This document shows positions 17,401 through 26,951 of a DNA stretch of 41,550 nucleotides, one piece after another. How positions within the stretch are numbered: position 1 is the stretch's first letter; the number at the start of each line of letters is the position of its first letter. The notes below the pieces were generated by a model. It made no database searches. It had not been told where the DNA came from and saw only the letters and a program-made list of their open reading frames with translations. The position numbers and the translations under genes are program-made. Source of the stretch: Candidatus Cacconaster caballi (GTDB lineage Bacteria > Bacteroidota > Bacteroidia > Bacteroidales > UBA932); contig JAGHST010000029.1 of the NCBI GenBank assembly GCA_018065695.1, positions 1-41,550 on the forward strand. Direction: 5' to 3'.

Positions 17401-18125
17401 TGGAAAAGGAAGCCATCATAGTTGCCAACGGTCTGCAAATCGGCTATAAGACGAGTCACAGGAAGACAAATGTCGTGAACGCTTCGCTCGATTTCGAGCT
17501 GCTCAGCGGCGAGGTCACCTGCCTGCTGGGCCGCAACGGCGCCGGCAAATCCACCCTCATCAAGACCCTGTGCGGCATCATCAGCCCTCTCGGAGGTGAA
17601 CTTCGCATCAAAGGCGGCATCGGAATGGTGCTGACGGAAAAGACCAACGCCGGCGGACTGACGGTCTATGACCTCGTTTCACTCGGCCGCTACCGCCAGA
17701 CCGGCTTTTTCGGAGCGCTCAAGGAAGATGACCATCTGGCCATCAGAGAGTCGCTGGAGGCTGTAGGCATCGCCGACAAGAGCGGCTCCTACATGTCCGA
17801 GCTCAGCGACGGCGAGCGGCAGAAGGCAATGGTAGCGAAGGCGCTTGCACAGGAGACACCGATCATCATTCTTGACGAGCCGACGGCATTTCTTGACGTG
17901 ACCAGCCGTGTTGAAATAATGCTTCTTCTGCGCTCTCTCTCTCACGAAAAAGGCAAAGCGGTGCTGATCTCAACCCATGACCTTGACAATGCGGTCAAAT
18001 GGGGTGACAGGCTCTGGCTCATGGACAAAAAAACAGCTCTCCGCAGCGGAACGCCGGAAGAGCTGAATGCGAGCGGGACGCTCGATGAATTTTTCTACTC
18101 GCCCCTGAAAGGGCGGATGATCTGA
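17400..18125 (+). CDS. btuD: Cobalamin ABC transporter ATPase, BtuD type
   Basis: A 241-residue ABC ATPase powering the BtuC channel. Walker A is GRNGAGKST (residues 44-52), the signature is LSDGERQK, Walker B is IIILDEPT and the switch His is in STHD. It is the last gene of the riboswitch-controlled operon and ends one base before the stop codon of the convergent lipoprotein gene. No terminator is visible in that contact. Confidence 0.93.
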   Translation: MEKEAIIVANGLQIGYKTSHRKTNVVNASLDFELLSGEVTCLLGRNGAGKSTLIKTLCGIISPLGGELRIKGGIGMVLTEKTNAGGLTVYDLVSLGRYRQTGFFGALKEDDHLAIRESLEAVGIADKSGSYMSELSDGERQKAMVAKALAQETPIIILDEPTAFLDVTSRVEIMLLLRSLSHEKGKAVLISTHDLDNAVKWGDRLWLMDKKTALRSGTPEELNASGTLDEFFYSPLKGRMI

Positions 18126-18126
18126 C

Positions 18127-19770
18127 CTATCTCACCTTGATAAACTCCACGTCGAGAGCTGCTCTTTCTGCAAGAGCCGGCATCTTGGAAGCTTCCTCAA
18201 TGAAAGCCTTGGCTGCTGCCACATTGCCCTGACGAGCCTCGATAATGGCGCTTCTGTATTTGCACCTAGGGCATTTGCCGGTGTTGTTGGCCTTTGCCTT
18301 TTCGAGCTGACCGGTAAGAATATACGCGATGGTTTCGTTGCAGGTCTTCGTGCCAGCAAGTTTCTTGGCTGCAGCGTCGTATCTGCCTTTGAGAATGTCT
18401 ATGATCGCTTTGTTCTGCTTCGTGAAGCCGTTGTCACCGGCAGCATTGAACAGGTCTGCGGCTACGTCGAGTCTGCCCTCGCGCAATGCGATTACACCCT
18501 TGAGGTTGATGACGACAGGATCGTTCTGATTTGCCTTGGAAAGAATTGCGGCGGCTTCATCGTTTTGGCCGTAGTTGAGGTAAGTGACGGCGGTGTTGAT
18601 TCTGGCGGCTTCGCTGTTGTATTTGTCGACGGCTTTTCTGTAGATTGTAAGTTTGGCATCCTTGTCCTTTGCATTTGCAGCTGCACGCAGGAGAGCCTGC
18701 TCGTCAAGTACGTCGATGTTGTTGTTCACCAGGTCTGCAAGTTCTTCGGCGGAATAGTTGGTGTATTCCACAGAAGTGATGAAGCGCGCACGGCGCAGCT
18801 GAGGAAGAACGTTGCTTGCAAGAGTGGTATATACAGACGACATATTCCTGATTTCACGCTCGCGGACTGCAGGATCGCTGTACATTGAGAGTACTCGGAT
18901 GATAAGATCCTTGTCTTCTAGAGAAGAATTGTTGACCAGCTCCTGGAAGCCTGCCCAGTCCTCACCGATAGACCTTGTCGTGACATCACCGGTCTCAAGA
19001 TTTTTGGTAACCTTGCCGAGAGCCTTTGCGGCTGATTTCTCACGGTTTGAAGAGAGTTTGTCGTTCAGAGCGACGGAACCGTCCGGAGAGGCGTATGCAA
19101 CCACCTCTGTGCCGATTACCTGACGACGCTCATCGCCGGCAAGATTGGCAAGAGCTTTCTGGAACTCTTTAATGTCGCCCTTCCTGAGTTCGGAGTTGCG
19201 TACATTGGAACTGTTGATAAGATAAAGAATCTGAGATTCCACCGTCTCAGGAATAACCTCCTGATATGTATCTGCAACATAGTCGTATGCACCGTCGGTC
19301 TCAACAAGCATATAGGTGGTGTTGGCTCCGTCTGCAATCTTGATTTCACCCGGGAACACATACTCGCTTCCGTTGCAGACAACTTTTACGCGGGCCACAA
19401 GTTCGGATTTTTCCATTCCCTTGACATATTCGAAATGAACGTGCTGTTTGATGGAAGCACCTGCCTTAGGCACGGACAGATAGTTTTCCGTTATCTTTTC
19501 ACCCTGGAAAACAAACTGTTTGCCTACTGCCTCACCACCCTGATAGCGGAGAACAGGTGTTACATAGAGAGTGGCTTTCGGGAAGAAATAGCCTTCCGGG
19601 AAGTTGACTGTTACGTCTGCATCTATCTCTCCGGCAACTACTTCGAGAACTTCCGGATTGCATTTGATGCCAAGCTGGTCAACAGATTCAATCATCTTGT
19701 TGGCCTGATTGCAGGAAACAAGTGCTAGAGCGGCGACTGCCACAAGCGTGATGTTGAGGATTTTTTTCAT
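18127..19770 (-). CDS. OmpA-like/TPR lipoprotein of Bacteroidetes
   Basis: A 547-residue lipoprotein; the start at 19770 gives MKKILNITLVAVAALALVSC with lipobox Cys20, while the longer frame from 19824 overlaps the promoter. Residues about 25-170 look like beta-sandwich domains. An OmpA-like stretch follows (VVAYASPDGSVALNDKLSSNREKSAAKAL), suggesting peptidoglycan contact. The C-terminal third is helical with tetratricopeptide-like units (AVTYLNYGQNDEAAAILSKA, GVIALREGRLDVAADLFNA). A CPRC motif lies near residue 505. Cell-envelope organisation is a reasonable guess; no precise function is known to me. Confidence 0.75.
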   Translation of the reverse strand: MKKILNITLVAVAALALVSCNQANKMIESVDQLGIKCNPEVLEVVAGEIDADVTVNFPEGYFFPKATLYVTPVLRYQGGEAVGKQFVFQGEKITENYLSVPKAGASIKQHVHFEYVKGMEKSELVARVKVVCNGSEYVFPGEIKIADGANTTYMLVETDGAYDYVADTYQEVIPETVESQILYLINSSNVRNSELRKGDIKEFQKALANLAGDERRQVIGTEVVAYASPDGSVALNDKLSSNREKSAAKALGKVTKNLETGDVTTRSIGEDWAGFQELVNNSSLEDKDLIIRVLSMYSDPAVREREIRNMSSVYTTLASNVLPQLRRARFITSVEYTNYSAEELADLVNNNIDVLDEQALLRAAANAKDKDAKLTIYRKAVDKYNSEAARINTAVTYLNYGQNDEAAAILSKANQNDPVVINLKGVIALREGRLDVAADLFNAAGDNGFTKQNKAIIDILKGRYDAAAKKLAGTKTCNETIAYILTGQLEKAKANNTGKCPRCKYRSAIIEARQGNVAAAKAFIEEASKMPALAERAALDVEFIKVR

Positions 19771-19821
19771 AAGAATGTTCGTTGTTTGTGTTATTTGATT
19801 GTATTGTCGGACATAAGTATG

Positions 19822-19853
19822 CAAATATAATCAATTTTTATAACTTTGCACAA
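19822..19853 (-). promoter_or_regulatory. Promoter of the OmpA-like/TPR lipoprotein gene
   Basis: On the minus strand TTG (19853-19851), a 21-base spacer and TATATTTG (19829-19822) fit the Bacteroidetes consensus. The leader would be roughly 45 bases. The -33 element reaches to within a few bases of the divergent -7 box at 19841-19848. Confidence 0.6.
19841..19848 (+). promoter_or_regulatory. -7 element of the sigma-54 activator operon
   Basis: TAACTTTG is a perfect -7 box, with six bases to the ATG at 19855. The spacing predicts a leaderless or nearly leaderless message. No good -33 element is visible. Confidence 0.45.
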
Positions 19854-19854
19854 T

Positions 19855-21015
19855 ATGGAACTGATGCAGATAAAACAGAGATTCGGCATTATCGGCAACA
19901 GCCCCGAGCTCAACAGGGCTCTGGAAGTTGCCGCACAAGTTGCCGGCACGGACCTGTCCGTGCTCGTGACAGGCGAGAGCGGCGTTGGAAAAGAGGTGAT
20001 TCCTCAGATTATCCATCAGAACAGCCCCCGCAAACACAAAGTCTATATAGCGGTCAACTGCGGCGCCATTCCGGAAGGTACCATCGATTCCGAACTGTTC
20101 GGTCACGAGAAAGGAGCCTTCACCGGTGCCACCGAAACCCGCAAGGGCTATTTCGAAGAGGCCGACGGCGGCACATTGTTTCTGGATGAAGTTGCGGAAC
20201 TTCCGCTCAGCACCCAGGTACGCCTGCTGCGCGTGCTTCAGACCGGTGAATTCATAAAAGTAGGCTCTTCCAAGGTGCAGAAAACGGATGTCAGGGTGAT
20301 TGCCGCCACCAACATAAACCTTCCTGCAGCCATAAGCCGCGGAAAGTTCAGGGAAGACCTCTACTACCGTCTCAACACCGTCCCTATCAACATACCGCCC
20401 CTGAGAGGCCGCAAGGAAGACATACACCTTCTGTTCAAGAAATTCGCACTGGATTTTGCGGACAAATATATGATGCCCTCCGTCAGGCTCTCGCCCGATG
20501 CGCAGACGCTCCTTGAGGCATACCGCTGGCCGGGCAACATCCGTCAGCTGAAGAGTGTGGCCGAGCAGATATCCGTCCTTGAAAGGGAGAGGCAGATTTC
20601 CGCTGAAGTGCTGGGCCGGTACATCCCTTCGGACAACAGTGAAAAACTTCCTGTCAAGACATCCGAAGCCGGAGCCGACTATCTGAGCGACCGCGACATC
20701 ATCTTCAAGATTCTCTATCAGTTGAGGCTGGACGTGGATGAATTGAAGAGCCGTATGGATACGGACGCCCCATCTTCCCGGGGGAGTTTGAATCCGCTTC
20801 TGATAAGTGCCGACAGTGTCCTGACCAAAACCGCCGAGGAAGATGAAGATCAGTATCCGGATACACACGAGCAATCTCTTCAGCAGGCAAACTCCGAACA
20901 GATAAGACGCGTCCTGGAAAAGCACGCCGGCAAGCGAAAGGAAACGGCTGCCGAACTCGGCATCTCGGAAAGGACCCTGTATAGAAAAATCAAAGAACTT
21001 GGATTGAACAGATGA
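19855..21015 (+). CDS. Sigma-54-dependent transcriptional activator without a receiver domain
   Basis: A 386-residue AAA+ activator. Walker A is GESGVGKE (40-47), the sigma-54 contact loop GAFTGA (87-92) is intact, Walker B is GGTLFLDE (105-112), and arginine-finger candidates lie in [10 protein letters not shown] (165-174). A Fis-type helix-turn-helix ends the protein ([21 protein letters not shown]). There is no N-terminal receiver or other sensor domain, so activity is probably set by protein level or by an unknown partner. A variable linker with DTDAPSSRG and an acidic stretch separates AAA+ and DNA-binding parts. I start at the ATG at 19855; an upstream TTG at 19846 lies inside the -7 box. 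The next gene overlaps by four bases. Confidence 0.9.
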   Translation: MELMQIKQRFGIIGNSPELNRALEVAAQVAGTDLSVLVTGESGVGKEVIPQIIHQNSPRKHKVYIAVNCGAIPEGTIDSELFGHEKGAFTGATETRKGYFEEADGGTLFLDEVAELPLSTQVRLLRVLQTGEFIKVGSSKVQKTDVRVIAATNINLPAAISRGKFREDLYYRLNTVPINIPPLRGRKEDIHLLFKKFALDFADKYMMPSVRLSPDAQTLLEAYRWPGNIRQLKSVAEQISVLERERQISAEVLGRYIPSDNSEKLPVKTSEAGADYLSDRDIIFKILYQLRLDVDELKSRMDTDAPSSRGSLNPLLISADSVLTKTAEEDEDQYPDTHEQSLQQANSEQIRRVLEKHAGKRKETAAELGISERTLYRKIKELGLNR

Positions 21016-21527
21016 CTCTCCGCAAAAACATAAGACTCGCCTTTTTCTTTGCAGCAGCGGCACTTTCCGTGGCCGGTTGCGGCATATACTCCTTCAGCGG
21101 CACATCAATCCAGAACGACGTGAAGACCGTCTGCGTGGTTCCTGTTGAAAACAAGGCGCTCAAGATCAATCCGACACTGGCCAATTCTCTTACAGAGGCT
21201 CTCAACGACAAATACCGCAAACTCACCAATCTTGAGGCGGTGGATGACAACGGAGACCTCACTGTCGAAGCGAGCATCAGTTCATACGACGTCAAGGCTG
21301 CAGCCATCACGGCAAATGAAGTTGCCGCGCTGAACCGGCTGACGGTGACGGTGAAAGTGAAATTCACGAATTTCAAACATCCCGAGGACAATTTCGAAAA
21401 CAGTTTCGCCGCATATGAAGATTACGACTCGAGCAACTCTCTGGACTCCGTGGAAGGTGCTCTGTGCGAGACGATAGTCGAGAAACTCGTGGATGACATA
21501 TTCAACGCAACAGTGGCACAATGGTAA
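21012..21527 (+). CDS. lptE: LptE-family lipoprotein
   Basis: A 171-residue lipoprotein with lipobox VAGC (Cys23), then [11 protein letters not shown], typical of the Bacteroidetes LptE-like family. LptE is the plug of the LptD outer-membrane translocon that places lipopolysaccharide at the cell surface. The sequence alternates strands and helices as expected ([26 protein letters not shown]). Assignment rests on the family pattern and the conserved neighbourhood with the sigma-54 activator and SecG. Start overlaps the activator stop codon (ATGA). Confidence 0.8.
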   Translation: MTLRKNIRLAFFFAAAALSVAGCGIYSFSGTSIQNDVKTVCVVPVENKALKINPTLANSLTEALNDKYRKLTNLEAVDDNGDLTVEASISSYDVKAAAITANEVAALNRLTVTVKVKFTNFKHPEDNFENSFAAYEDYDSSNSLDSVEGALCETIVEKLVDDIFNATVAQW

Positions 21528-22036
21528 ATCTCAGTACAGTTTCCGATTCCGAACTCCGTTGTCTGATAGACGATTATCCGTGGTTTGCGGCAGCACGCTG
21601 CGAATACGCACTCCGCACCGGAGATGATATGAAACGTGAAGGCATCTTCCTCATCTCCAGAAGCGAGTGGCGGCAGATGACCGGCAGAAAGGCCGAAGGC
21701 AGAAACGCCGTGAGGACTTCCGTCAAACCGCAATATTATGTTGCCGGAGGCGATTATTTTACAAAGGACGACTTCCGCGAACTTCAGGAGAGCGGCCTGG
21801 CTTTCGATGCCCCGGTATTCACTCCGGGTGCAACAGGGGAAGTTCCTGCAGCCGAAATTGACAAGGACATCGCCATAGATGAACTCTGCACCGAAACTCT
21901 TGCCGGAATCTATGCTCAGCAGGAGTTTTATCAAAGAGCGATAGAAGTTTACGAAAAACTTATTTTGTTATATCCGGAAAAAAGTGTTTACTTTGCATCC
22001 CTTATTGAAAAACTGAAAAATTCAAAATTATCATAA
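21521..22036 (+). CDS. Conserved Bacteroidetes protein with a TPR-like C terminus
   Basis: A 171-residue protein without signal peptide. The N-terminal part has a YPWF motif (LIDDYPWFAAARCEYAL), the middle is low-complexity and probably flexible, and the last 45 residues form a TPR-like helical pair (ETLAGIYAQQEFYQRAIEVYEKLILLYPEKS). Proteins of this shape occur between lptE and secG in related genomes. It may be an adaptor; no biochemical function is known to me. It overlaps lptE by seven bases and stops two bases before secG. Confidence 0.7.
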   Translation: MVNLSTVSDSELRCLIDDYPWFAAARCEYALRTGDDMKREGIFLISRSEWRQMTGRKAEGRNAVRTSVKPQYYVAGGDYFTKDDFRELQESGLAFDAPVFTPGATGEVPAAEIDKDIAIDELCTETLAGIYAQQEFYQRAIEVYEKLILLYPEKSVYFASLIEKLKNSKLS

Positions 22037-22038
22037 CT

Positions 22039-22377
22039 ATGCAAGCAACTTATATCATTCTCTCCATCATCATAGTGATTGCAAGCATCCTTCTCACTGC
22101 AGTAGTGCTCCTTCAGAACTCGAAGGGCGGCGGACTTGCAGCGAATTTCGCAGCAGGCAATACCACTTTCGGAGTACGCCAGACAGCAGACTTCCTTGAG
22201 AAGACCACCTGGGTGCTCGCTGCTGTGGTAATAGTCCTGAGTGTTATCGCAACCTTCGTAATCCCTACGAAGAGTGGTGCATATCAGTCACACGTGAAAG
22301 GTCAGATCGAGCAGACGGTGCCTGTGGAAGGTCAACCGGAGTTCCCGGCTACAACAGCTGCTCCGGAGGCTGAATAG
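22039..22377 (+). CDS. secG: Preprotein translocase subunit SecG
   Basis: A 112-residue small membrane protein that stimulates SecYEG-mediated export. Two transmembrane helices (about 3-25 and 54-75) flank the conserved cytoplasmic loop VLLQNSKGGGLAANFA. The Pro/Glu-rich C-terminal tail is a common Bacteroidetes extension. It closes the operon and is followed by an intrinsic terminator. Confidence 0.92.
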   Translation: MQATYIILSIIIVIASILLTAVVLLQNSKGGGLAANFAAGNTTFGVRQTADFLEKTTWVLAAVVIVLSVIATFVIPTKSGAYQSHVKGQIEQTVPVEGQPEFPATTAAPEAE

Positions 22378-22397
22378 TCAGTCTGCCTGTAGAACAG

Positions 22398-22425
22398 ACC
22401 CGAGCCGCTAAGGCCCGGGTTTTTT
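22398..22425 (+). terminator. Intrinsic terminator of the secG operon
   Basis: ACCCGAGCC (22398-22406) pairs with GGCCCGGGT (22412-22420) with one mismatch and a five-base loop, followed by a run of six T. The T-run ends two bases before the first possible queH start, so queH is read either by read-through or from a promoter further upstream. Confidence 0.85.
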
Positions 22426-22432
22426 GATGTTT

Positions 22433-22975
22433 ATGAAACTTCTTCTTCACTCCTGCTGCGCCCCCTGCTCGGGTGCCATCATAGAATCTCTCGCCAAAGA
22501 GGGAATCAGGCCTGTAGTGTTTTTCTCCAATTCCAACATAGAGAGCCGGGAAGAATATGATAAAAGACTTGCGGAGCTACAGCGCTACTGTGCTCTGTTC
22601 GACATCGAACTGGTGGATGACATCTACGACCACGAAGATTGGCTTTCCTATATAAAAGGTCTTGAAAACGAGCCGGAAAGGGGCGGACGCTGCCTGAAGT
22701 GCTTCGAATACAGACTTCGCAGAGCTGCCGATTTTGCCGCCCGGAGAGGGCTTGACACACTGACCACATCTCTTGCATCTTCCCGATGGAAGTCACTGGA
22801 GCAAGTGGACAAAGCAGGGGCCGCTGCCTGCACCGGCTATCCGTCGGTGGAGTGGTGGGGCAGAAACTGGCGCAAAGGCGGACTGCAGGAGCGCCGCACG
22901 GAGATAGTCAGGGAACAGAATTTCTACAATCAGGATTTTTGCGGCTGCGAATTTTCACACCGCAACTCCGACTAA
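22433..22975 (+). CDS. queH: Epoxyqueuosine reductase QueH
   Basis: A 180-residue DUF208/QueH enzyme that converts epoxyqueuosine to queuosine in tRNA, the non-homologous replacement of QueG. The metal- and cluster-binding cysteines are present: Cys8, Cys9 and Cys12 in [12 protein letters not shown], the CLKC pair in [12 protein letters not shown] and the final FCGCEFS. The signature EYDKRLAEL and the active-site region [12 protein letters not shown] also fit. I start at the ATG at 22433; an ATG two codons earlier (22427) is possible. Its last four bases overlap the convergent lepA end. Confidence 0.92.
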   Translation: MKLLLHSCCAPCSGAIIESLAKEGIRPVVFFSNSNIESREEYDKRLAELQRYCALFDIELVDDIYDHEDWLSYIKGLENEPERGGRCLKCFEYRLRRAADFAARRGLDTLTTSLASSRWKSLEQVDKAGAAACTGYPSVEWWGRNWRKGGLQERRTEIVREQNFYNQDFCGCEFSHRNSD

Positions 22976-24759
22976 TCCAACTTCAGAACAGCCATAAATG
23001 CGCTTTGAGGCACCTCCACGGTACCTATCTGACGCATTCTCTTCTTGCCCTGCTTCTGTTTTTCAAGAAGTTTGCGCTTACGGGTGATGTCTCCACCGTA
23101 ACACTTGGCTGTCACGTCTTTACGCACCTGTCGGACGGTTTCGCGCGCAATAATTTTCGCGCCTATTGCCGCCTGGATGGCAACATCGAACTGCTGACGC
23201 GGAATAAGCTCCTTCAGCTTTTCGCATATCTTGCGCCCGAAATCGTAGGCGTGGTCCTGATGGATGAGCGTTGAGAGGGCGTCTGCCGGCTCTCCGTTGA
23301 GCAGGATATCGAGTTTGACGAGTTTCGCCGGACGGAATCCCACTATATGGTAGTCGAAAGATGCGTAGCCTTTGGATATTGACTTGAGTTTGTCATAGAA
23401 ATCAAAGACTATCTCGGAAAGAGGCATCTCGTAGTTGAGTTCGACTCGATCGGCCGTGAGATAGTGCTGGCTCGTGAGCGTACCGCGCTTGTCCAGGCAC
23501 AGTTTCATAATAGGACCGTAGAACTCGGAACGGGAGATTATCTGAGCCTTGATGTAGGGCTCCTCTATATGGTCTATGAGGGTTGGGGCAGGCAGCCCTG
23601 AAGGGTTGTGGACATCCATACACTCCCCCTGGGTGGTATATACCTTGTAGGATACGTTCGGCACTGTGGTGACGACATCCATATCAAACTCCCTGAAGAG
23701 CCGTTCCTGCACAATCTCCATATGGAGCAGGCCGAGAAAGCCGCAGCGGAAGCCGAAGCCCAGAGCGAGTGAACTTTCCGGTTCGAATACTAAAGAAGCG
23801 TCGTTGAGCTGGAATTTTTCGAGAGAAGCGCGCAAGTCCTCGTATTCGTCTGCGGTCACAGGGAACATTCCGGCGTAAAGCATCGGCTTGACGTCTTCGA
23901 AGCCGGCGATGGCGCTTTCGCAAGGATTATCCACGTGTGTTATGGTATCGCCCACCTTCACCTCAACGGCCGACTTGATGCCGGAAATGATGTATCCGAC
24001 CGAGCCGCACGGAATTTCCTGACGCGGGAACATCTTCATCTTCAGCGCACCTACCTCATCCGCCACATATTCCTTGCCGGTGTTGACGAATTTCACTTTA
24101 TCGCCGGTCCTGACACTACCGTTGACGACTTTGAAATAGGCGATTATGCCTCGGAACGAATTGAAAACGGAGTCGAATATGAGTGCTTGAAGCGGTGCAT
24201 CCGGATTGCCTTTGGGAGCAGGAACTCTCTCCACTATGGCCCTGAGGACTGCTTCAACGCCTTCTCCGGTGCGGGCCGAGGCGAGGAGCACATCATCCGG
24301 GTCGCAGCCGAGCAGGTCGACTACCTGGTCGCGCACGACATCCACCATTGCGGCATCCATATCGATTTTGTTCAGTACCGGAATAATCTCAAGATCGTGG
24401 TCTATGGCGAGATACAGGTTTGATATGGTCTGGGCCTGTATGCCCTGGGTGGCGTCCACCACCAGAAGCGCTCCTTCACAGGAGGCTATGGCCCGGGAAA
24501 CCTCATACGAGAAGTCCACGTGGCCGGGAGTATCGATAAGATTGAGAATATACGTTTCCCCCTCACATTCGTATTCCATCTGAATGGGGTGGCTCTTGAT
24601 GGTGATGCCTTTTTCCTTTTCCAGATCCATCGAGTCGAGTACCTGATTCTCCATATCTCTCTGCTCCAGAGTATGGGTCAATTCAAGCATACGGTCGGCG
24701 AGCGTACTCTTACCGTGGTCGATATGGGCGATTATGCAGAAGTTCCTGATGTTTTTCAT
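22972..24759 (-). CDS. lepA: Elongation factor 4 (LepA)
   Basis: A 595-residue translational GTPase, full length. G1 is AHIDHGKST (11-19), G3 DTPGHVDF, G4 NKID. Domains II, III and V and the LepA-specific C-terminal domain ([44 protein letters not shown], split here by reference only) follow. LepA acts on stalled or early ribosomes and in 30S assembly. The gene is single; its start faces a 171-base intergenic region. Confidence 0.97.
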   Translation of the reverse strand: MKNIRNFCIIAHIDHGKSTLADRMLELTHTLEQRDMENQVLDSMDLEKEKGITIKSHPIQMEYECEGETYILNLIDTPGHVDFSYEVSRAIASCEGALLVVDATQGIQAQTISNLYLAIDHDLEIIPVLNKIDMDAAMVDVVRDQVVDLLGCDPDDVLLASARTGEGVEAVLRAIVERVPAPKGNPDAPLQALIFDSVFNSFRGIIAYFKVVNGSVRTGDKVKFVNTGKEYVADEVGALKMKMFPRQEIPCGSVGYIISGIKSAVEVKVGDTITHVDNPCESAIAGFEDVKPMLYAGMFPVTADEYEDLRASLEKFQLNDASLVFEPESSLALGFGFRCGFLGLLHMEIVQERLFREFDMDVVTTVPNVSYKVYTTQGECMDVHNPSGLPAPTLIDHIEEPYIKAQIISRSEFYGPIMKLCLDKRGTLTSQHYLTADRVELNYEMPLSEIVFDFYDKLKSISKGYASFDYHIVGFRPAKLVKLDILLNGEPADALSTLIHQDHAYDFGRKICEKLKELIPRQQFDVAIQAAIGAKIIARETVRQVRKDVTAKCYGGDITRKRKLLEKQKQGKKRMRQIGTVEVPQSAFMAVLKLD

Positions 24760-24764
24760 ATCTG

Positions 24765-24772
24765 CGAAAATA
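24765..24772 (-). promoter_or_regulatory. Weak -7 element before lepA
   Basis: TATTTTCG on the minus strand is one base off TAnnTTTG and lies five bases before the lepA ATG. No -33 element is evident. The spacing resembles the near-leaderless arrangement of three other genes in the window. Confidence 0.25.
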
Positions 24773-24930
24773 CAAATGATTTCCTAATTTTTCAGGGAAA
24801 TGGTGTCAATCCCCGAAGACGGGATGACCTGCAAGGATGATTCGGGACAGAATCCCCCTTTTCTCATTTTCAAAACGGCTTCTCAATCATACTCTTTATT
24901 TTAGTTGCAAGATGGCCTCCTGAAACTGAA

Positions 24931-26430
24931 TTAACGGCGTACGAAGTCGCCTATAGGATCACCTATGTTGAAAGTGAGCGACTGAGCCTTGCCGCCCTTC
25001 ATCTTGAAGGTCAGGTCGAAGTTGCCCGCTCCGTCAACGTGGAACGAGAACTTGTCTGCATTCTTGTGCTTGAGAGGGCTGTCAACCTTTTTGAGCGAGA
25101 ACCAGAGTTCGCCGTTCTTTTCATATACCCTGGCCTCTCCGAAAGCATCCAGGAAATATGTGCCGATATATGCCTTTGCCGGCTGAGCCGCCACAAATTC
25201 CTCCTTCGGCTTGTCCTCCTTCTTCTCAGGACGGCTGTCCTCCTGGAAATCAACCAGATACTTGTGGGCATAGTCAGGTCCGTCCTCTATGCCGAGATAC
25301 AGGTCTATGAGCTTGCGGGCAATTCCTTCCTGAGGATCAGAAGTGCTGCCGTTGGTGGTGAGCACTGCAATGCCCATCTTGAGATCAGGCACGAATCCCA
25401 CGATGGAAGTATAGCCGTATGCAAGACCGGTGTGGCGGATGAAGCGGCATTTGCGCGACTGTTCCACCGTCCAGCCCTGTCCGTATGTGCAGACTCTTTC
25501 ATCGTTGAAGCTCGTGATGGTCTGCGGATAGAACAGGCGGTCGTGGTTCTTGCGGGAAATGATGGTGTCACCTTCAAACACACCGTGGTTGAGGTGCATC
25601 TTGAGCCAGTTGCCGAGATCGGCTGCCGTGGTCTGGACAAATGCCGCCGGAGCTACTGCGCTCATCCATACGAAACCGTCCTGGCGGTCGTCACGATAGT
25701 GAGGAACCATCTTGCCCTTATCCCAGTCGTAACGCACGTTGTAGCCGTATGCCAGATCCTTCGAAGTGAAGAAAGATTTGTTGCCGGTTGTGGAGTGGGT
25801 CATCTTCAGAGGCTTGTAGATGCGCTCCTCGATGGCGTCCTCCCATTTCATACCTGTATATTTCTCGATGATTTTTGCTGAAACCGTGTACATCTCATTG
25901 TTGTACGCATATGTGGTGCGGAAGCTGTAGGTCGGCTGAATCTGCGAGAAGATATGGTAGAGGTCGTCACGGTCGTATCCGAACATAGGAAGGTCATCCA
26001 TTGCATAAGTCTTCCATCCGGTATGATGGGTGTTGACTTCCTGTACCTGCATATTTTTGGTAGCCCATTCGTCATAGAGCTTGAAATCGGGAAGATGCTT
26101 GATGACAGGGTCGTTCCACTTCACGTCATAGTCGTCGATGACGGTGGCCAGAAGTGCGCCCGTGAAAGCCTTGGAAGTAGAGCAGATGACATACTGGGTT
26201 GTGACAGGGTCAACGTCCACACCTGCACTGTCGAGCCTGGTCTTTCCGAAGCCTTTGAGATATACGACTTCGCCGTCCTTCACTACAACGACTGTCATTG
26301 ACGGGAGATTCCACTCATCGAATGTCTTCTTACAATATTCGTCAAAGCCGGCAGGAACATTCTGGGCCTGGGCAGAGCTGCCGAGCAGCAGGGCGACGCC
26401 GAGTGTCGCGAGAAACATTAGTTTTTTCAT
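24931..26430 (-). CDS. Exported serine hydrolase of the beta-lactamase/PBP fold
   Basis: A 499-residue protein with signal peptide (cleavage after SAQA, about residue 22). The catalytic SxxK motif is STSK (Ser84, Lys87), the YxN motif is YNN in YAYNNEMY, and the third motif is HTG in RHTGLAYG. The C-terminal region (about 400-499) resembles the DUF3471 domain often attached to such enzymes. The family includes class C beta-lactamases, D-aminopeptidases and esterases; a house-keeping hydrolase acting on cell-wall peptides or esters is more likely than antibiotic resistance. It follows ispF by 21 bases and is probably co-transcribed with it. Confidence 0.85.
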   Translation of the reverse strand: MKKLMFLATLGVALLLGSSAQAQNVPAGFDEYCKKTFDEWNLPSMTVVVVKDGEVVYLKGFGKTRLDSAGVDVDPVTTQYVICSTSKAFTGALLATVIDDYDVKWNDPVIKHLPDFKLYDEWATKNMQVQEVNTHHTGWKTYAMDDLPMFGYDRDDLYHIFSQIQPTYSFRTTYAYNNEMYTVSAKIIEKYTGMKWEDAIEERIYKPLKMTHSTTGNKSFFTSKDLAYGYNVRYDWDKGKMVPHYRDDRQDGFVWMSAVAPAAFVQTTAADLGNWLKMHLNHGVFEGDTIISRKNHDRLFYPQTITSFNDERVCTYGQGWTVEQSRKCRFIRHTGLAYGYTSIVGFVPDLKMGIAVLTTNGSTSDPQEGIARKLIDLYLGIEDGPDYAHKYLVDFQEDSRPEKKEDKPKEEFVAAQPAKAYIGTYFLDAFGEARVYEKNGELWFSLKKVDSPLKHKNADKFSFHVDGAGNFDLTFKMKGGKAQSLTFNIGDPIGDFVRR

Positions 26431-26451
26431 ATCGGTTGAATTGTATTGTTT

Positions 26452-26931
26452 TTAATCTTTTGAAAGAAGTACCGTAGCGCTGGCGGCCACACCCTCTTCG
26501 CGGCCGGTGAAGCCGAGATGCTCGGTGGTAGTGGCCTTCACGCTGACGCGATCCTGGGTGATTTGCATATCTGAAGACAGCGTTTCGCGCATCTGCTGCA
26601 CATATGGAGCCACTTTCGGCTTCTGAAGCATAAGGGTGCAGTCCGCATTCACCACAGACCATCCCCTTTCGGCTATCATAGCGACGGTGCGGCGCAGAAG
26701 TATGCGGCTGTCGATGCCTTTGAATTCGTCGCTGGTGTCGGGGAAATGGAGACCGATATCGCCCAGTGATAGAGCTCCGAGAAGGGCATCACACAGAGCG
26801 TGGATTAGCACGTCTCCATCGGAATGGGCCACACAGCCCTGCCTGTGGGGGATTCGGACACCGCCAAGGGTGAGTGTAAGGCCCTCTGAAAGCCGGTGGA
26901 CGTCAAATCCGTTTCCAATTCTGTATTCCAT
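26452..26931 (-). CDS. ispF: 2-C-methyl-D-erythritol 2,4-cyclodiphosphate synthase
   Basis: A 159-residue enzyme of the non-mevalonate isoprenoid pathway, which cyclises CDP-ME 2-phosphate with release of CMP. The zinc ligands Asp10, His12 (GFDVHRL) and His44 (DGDVLIHALCDALLGA) are present, as are HFPDTSDEFKG and the C-terminal TTTEHLGFTGREEGVA. Homotrimeric in the family. Its presence shows that this organism makes isoprenoids through MEP, relevant for the AcnX genes at 35974-37719. Confidence 0.97.
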   Translation of the reverse strand: MEYRIGNGFDVHRLSEGLTLTLGGVRIPHRQGCVAHSDGDVLIHALCDALLGALSLGDIGLHFPDTSDEFKGIDSRILLRRTVAMIAERGWSVVNADCTLMLQKPKVAPYVQQMRETLSSDMQITQDRVSVKATTTEHLGFTGREEGVAASATVLLSKD

Positions 26932-26951
26932 AGCGGATAATGATTATTCTA

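Noticed and set aside
19831-21063. Open frame of 410 codons on the minus strand
   Set aside because: Antisense to the sigma-54 activator with all its conserved motifs; no recognisable product.
24805-24828. Hairpin between lepA and the serine hydrolase gene
   Set aside because: The stem has two bulges and no T-run follows on either strand. The 171 bases at 24760-24930 otherwise hold only the weak -7 candidate before lepA.
24931-26430. Antibiotic-resistance beta-lactamase
   Set aside because: SxxK/YxN/HTG motifs and the DUF3471-like C terminus fit the broad serine hydrolase family found in most Bacteroidetes; no resistance context.
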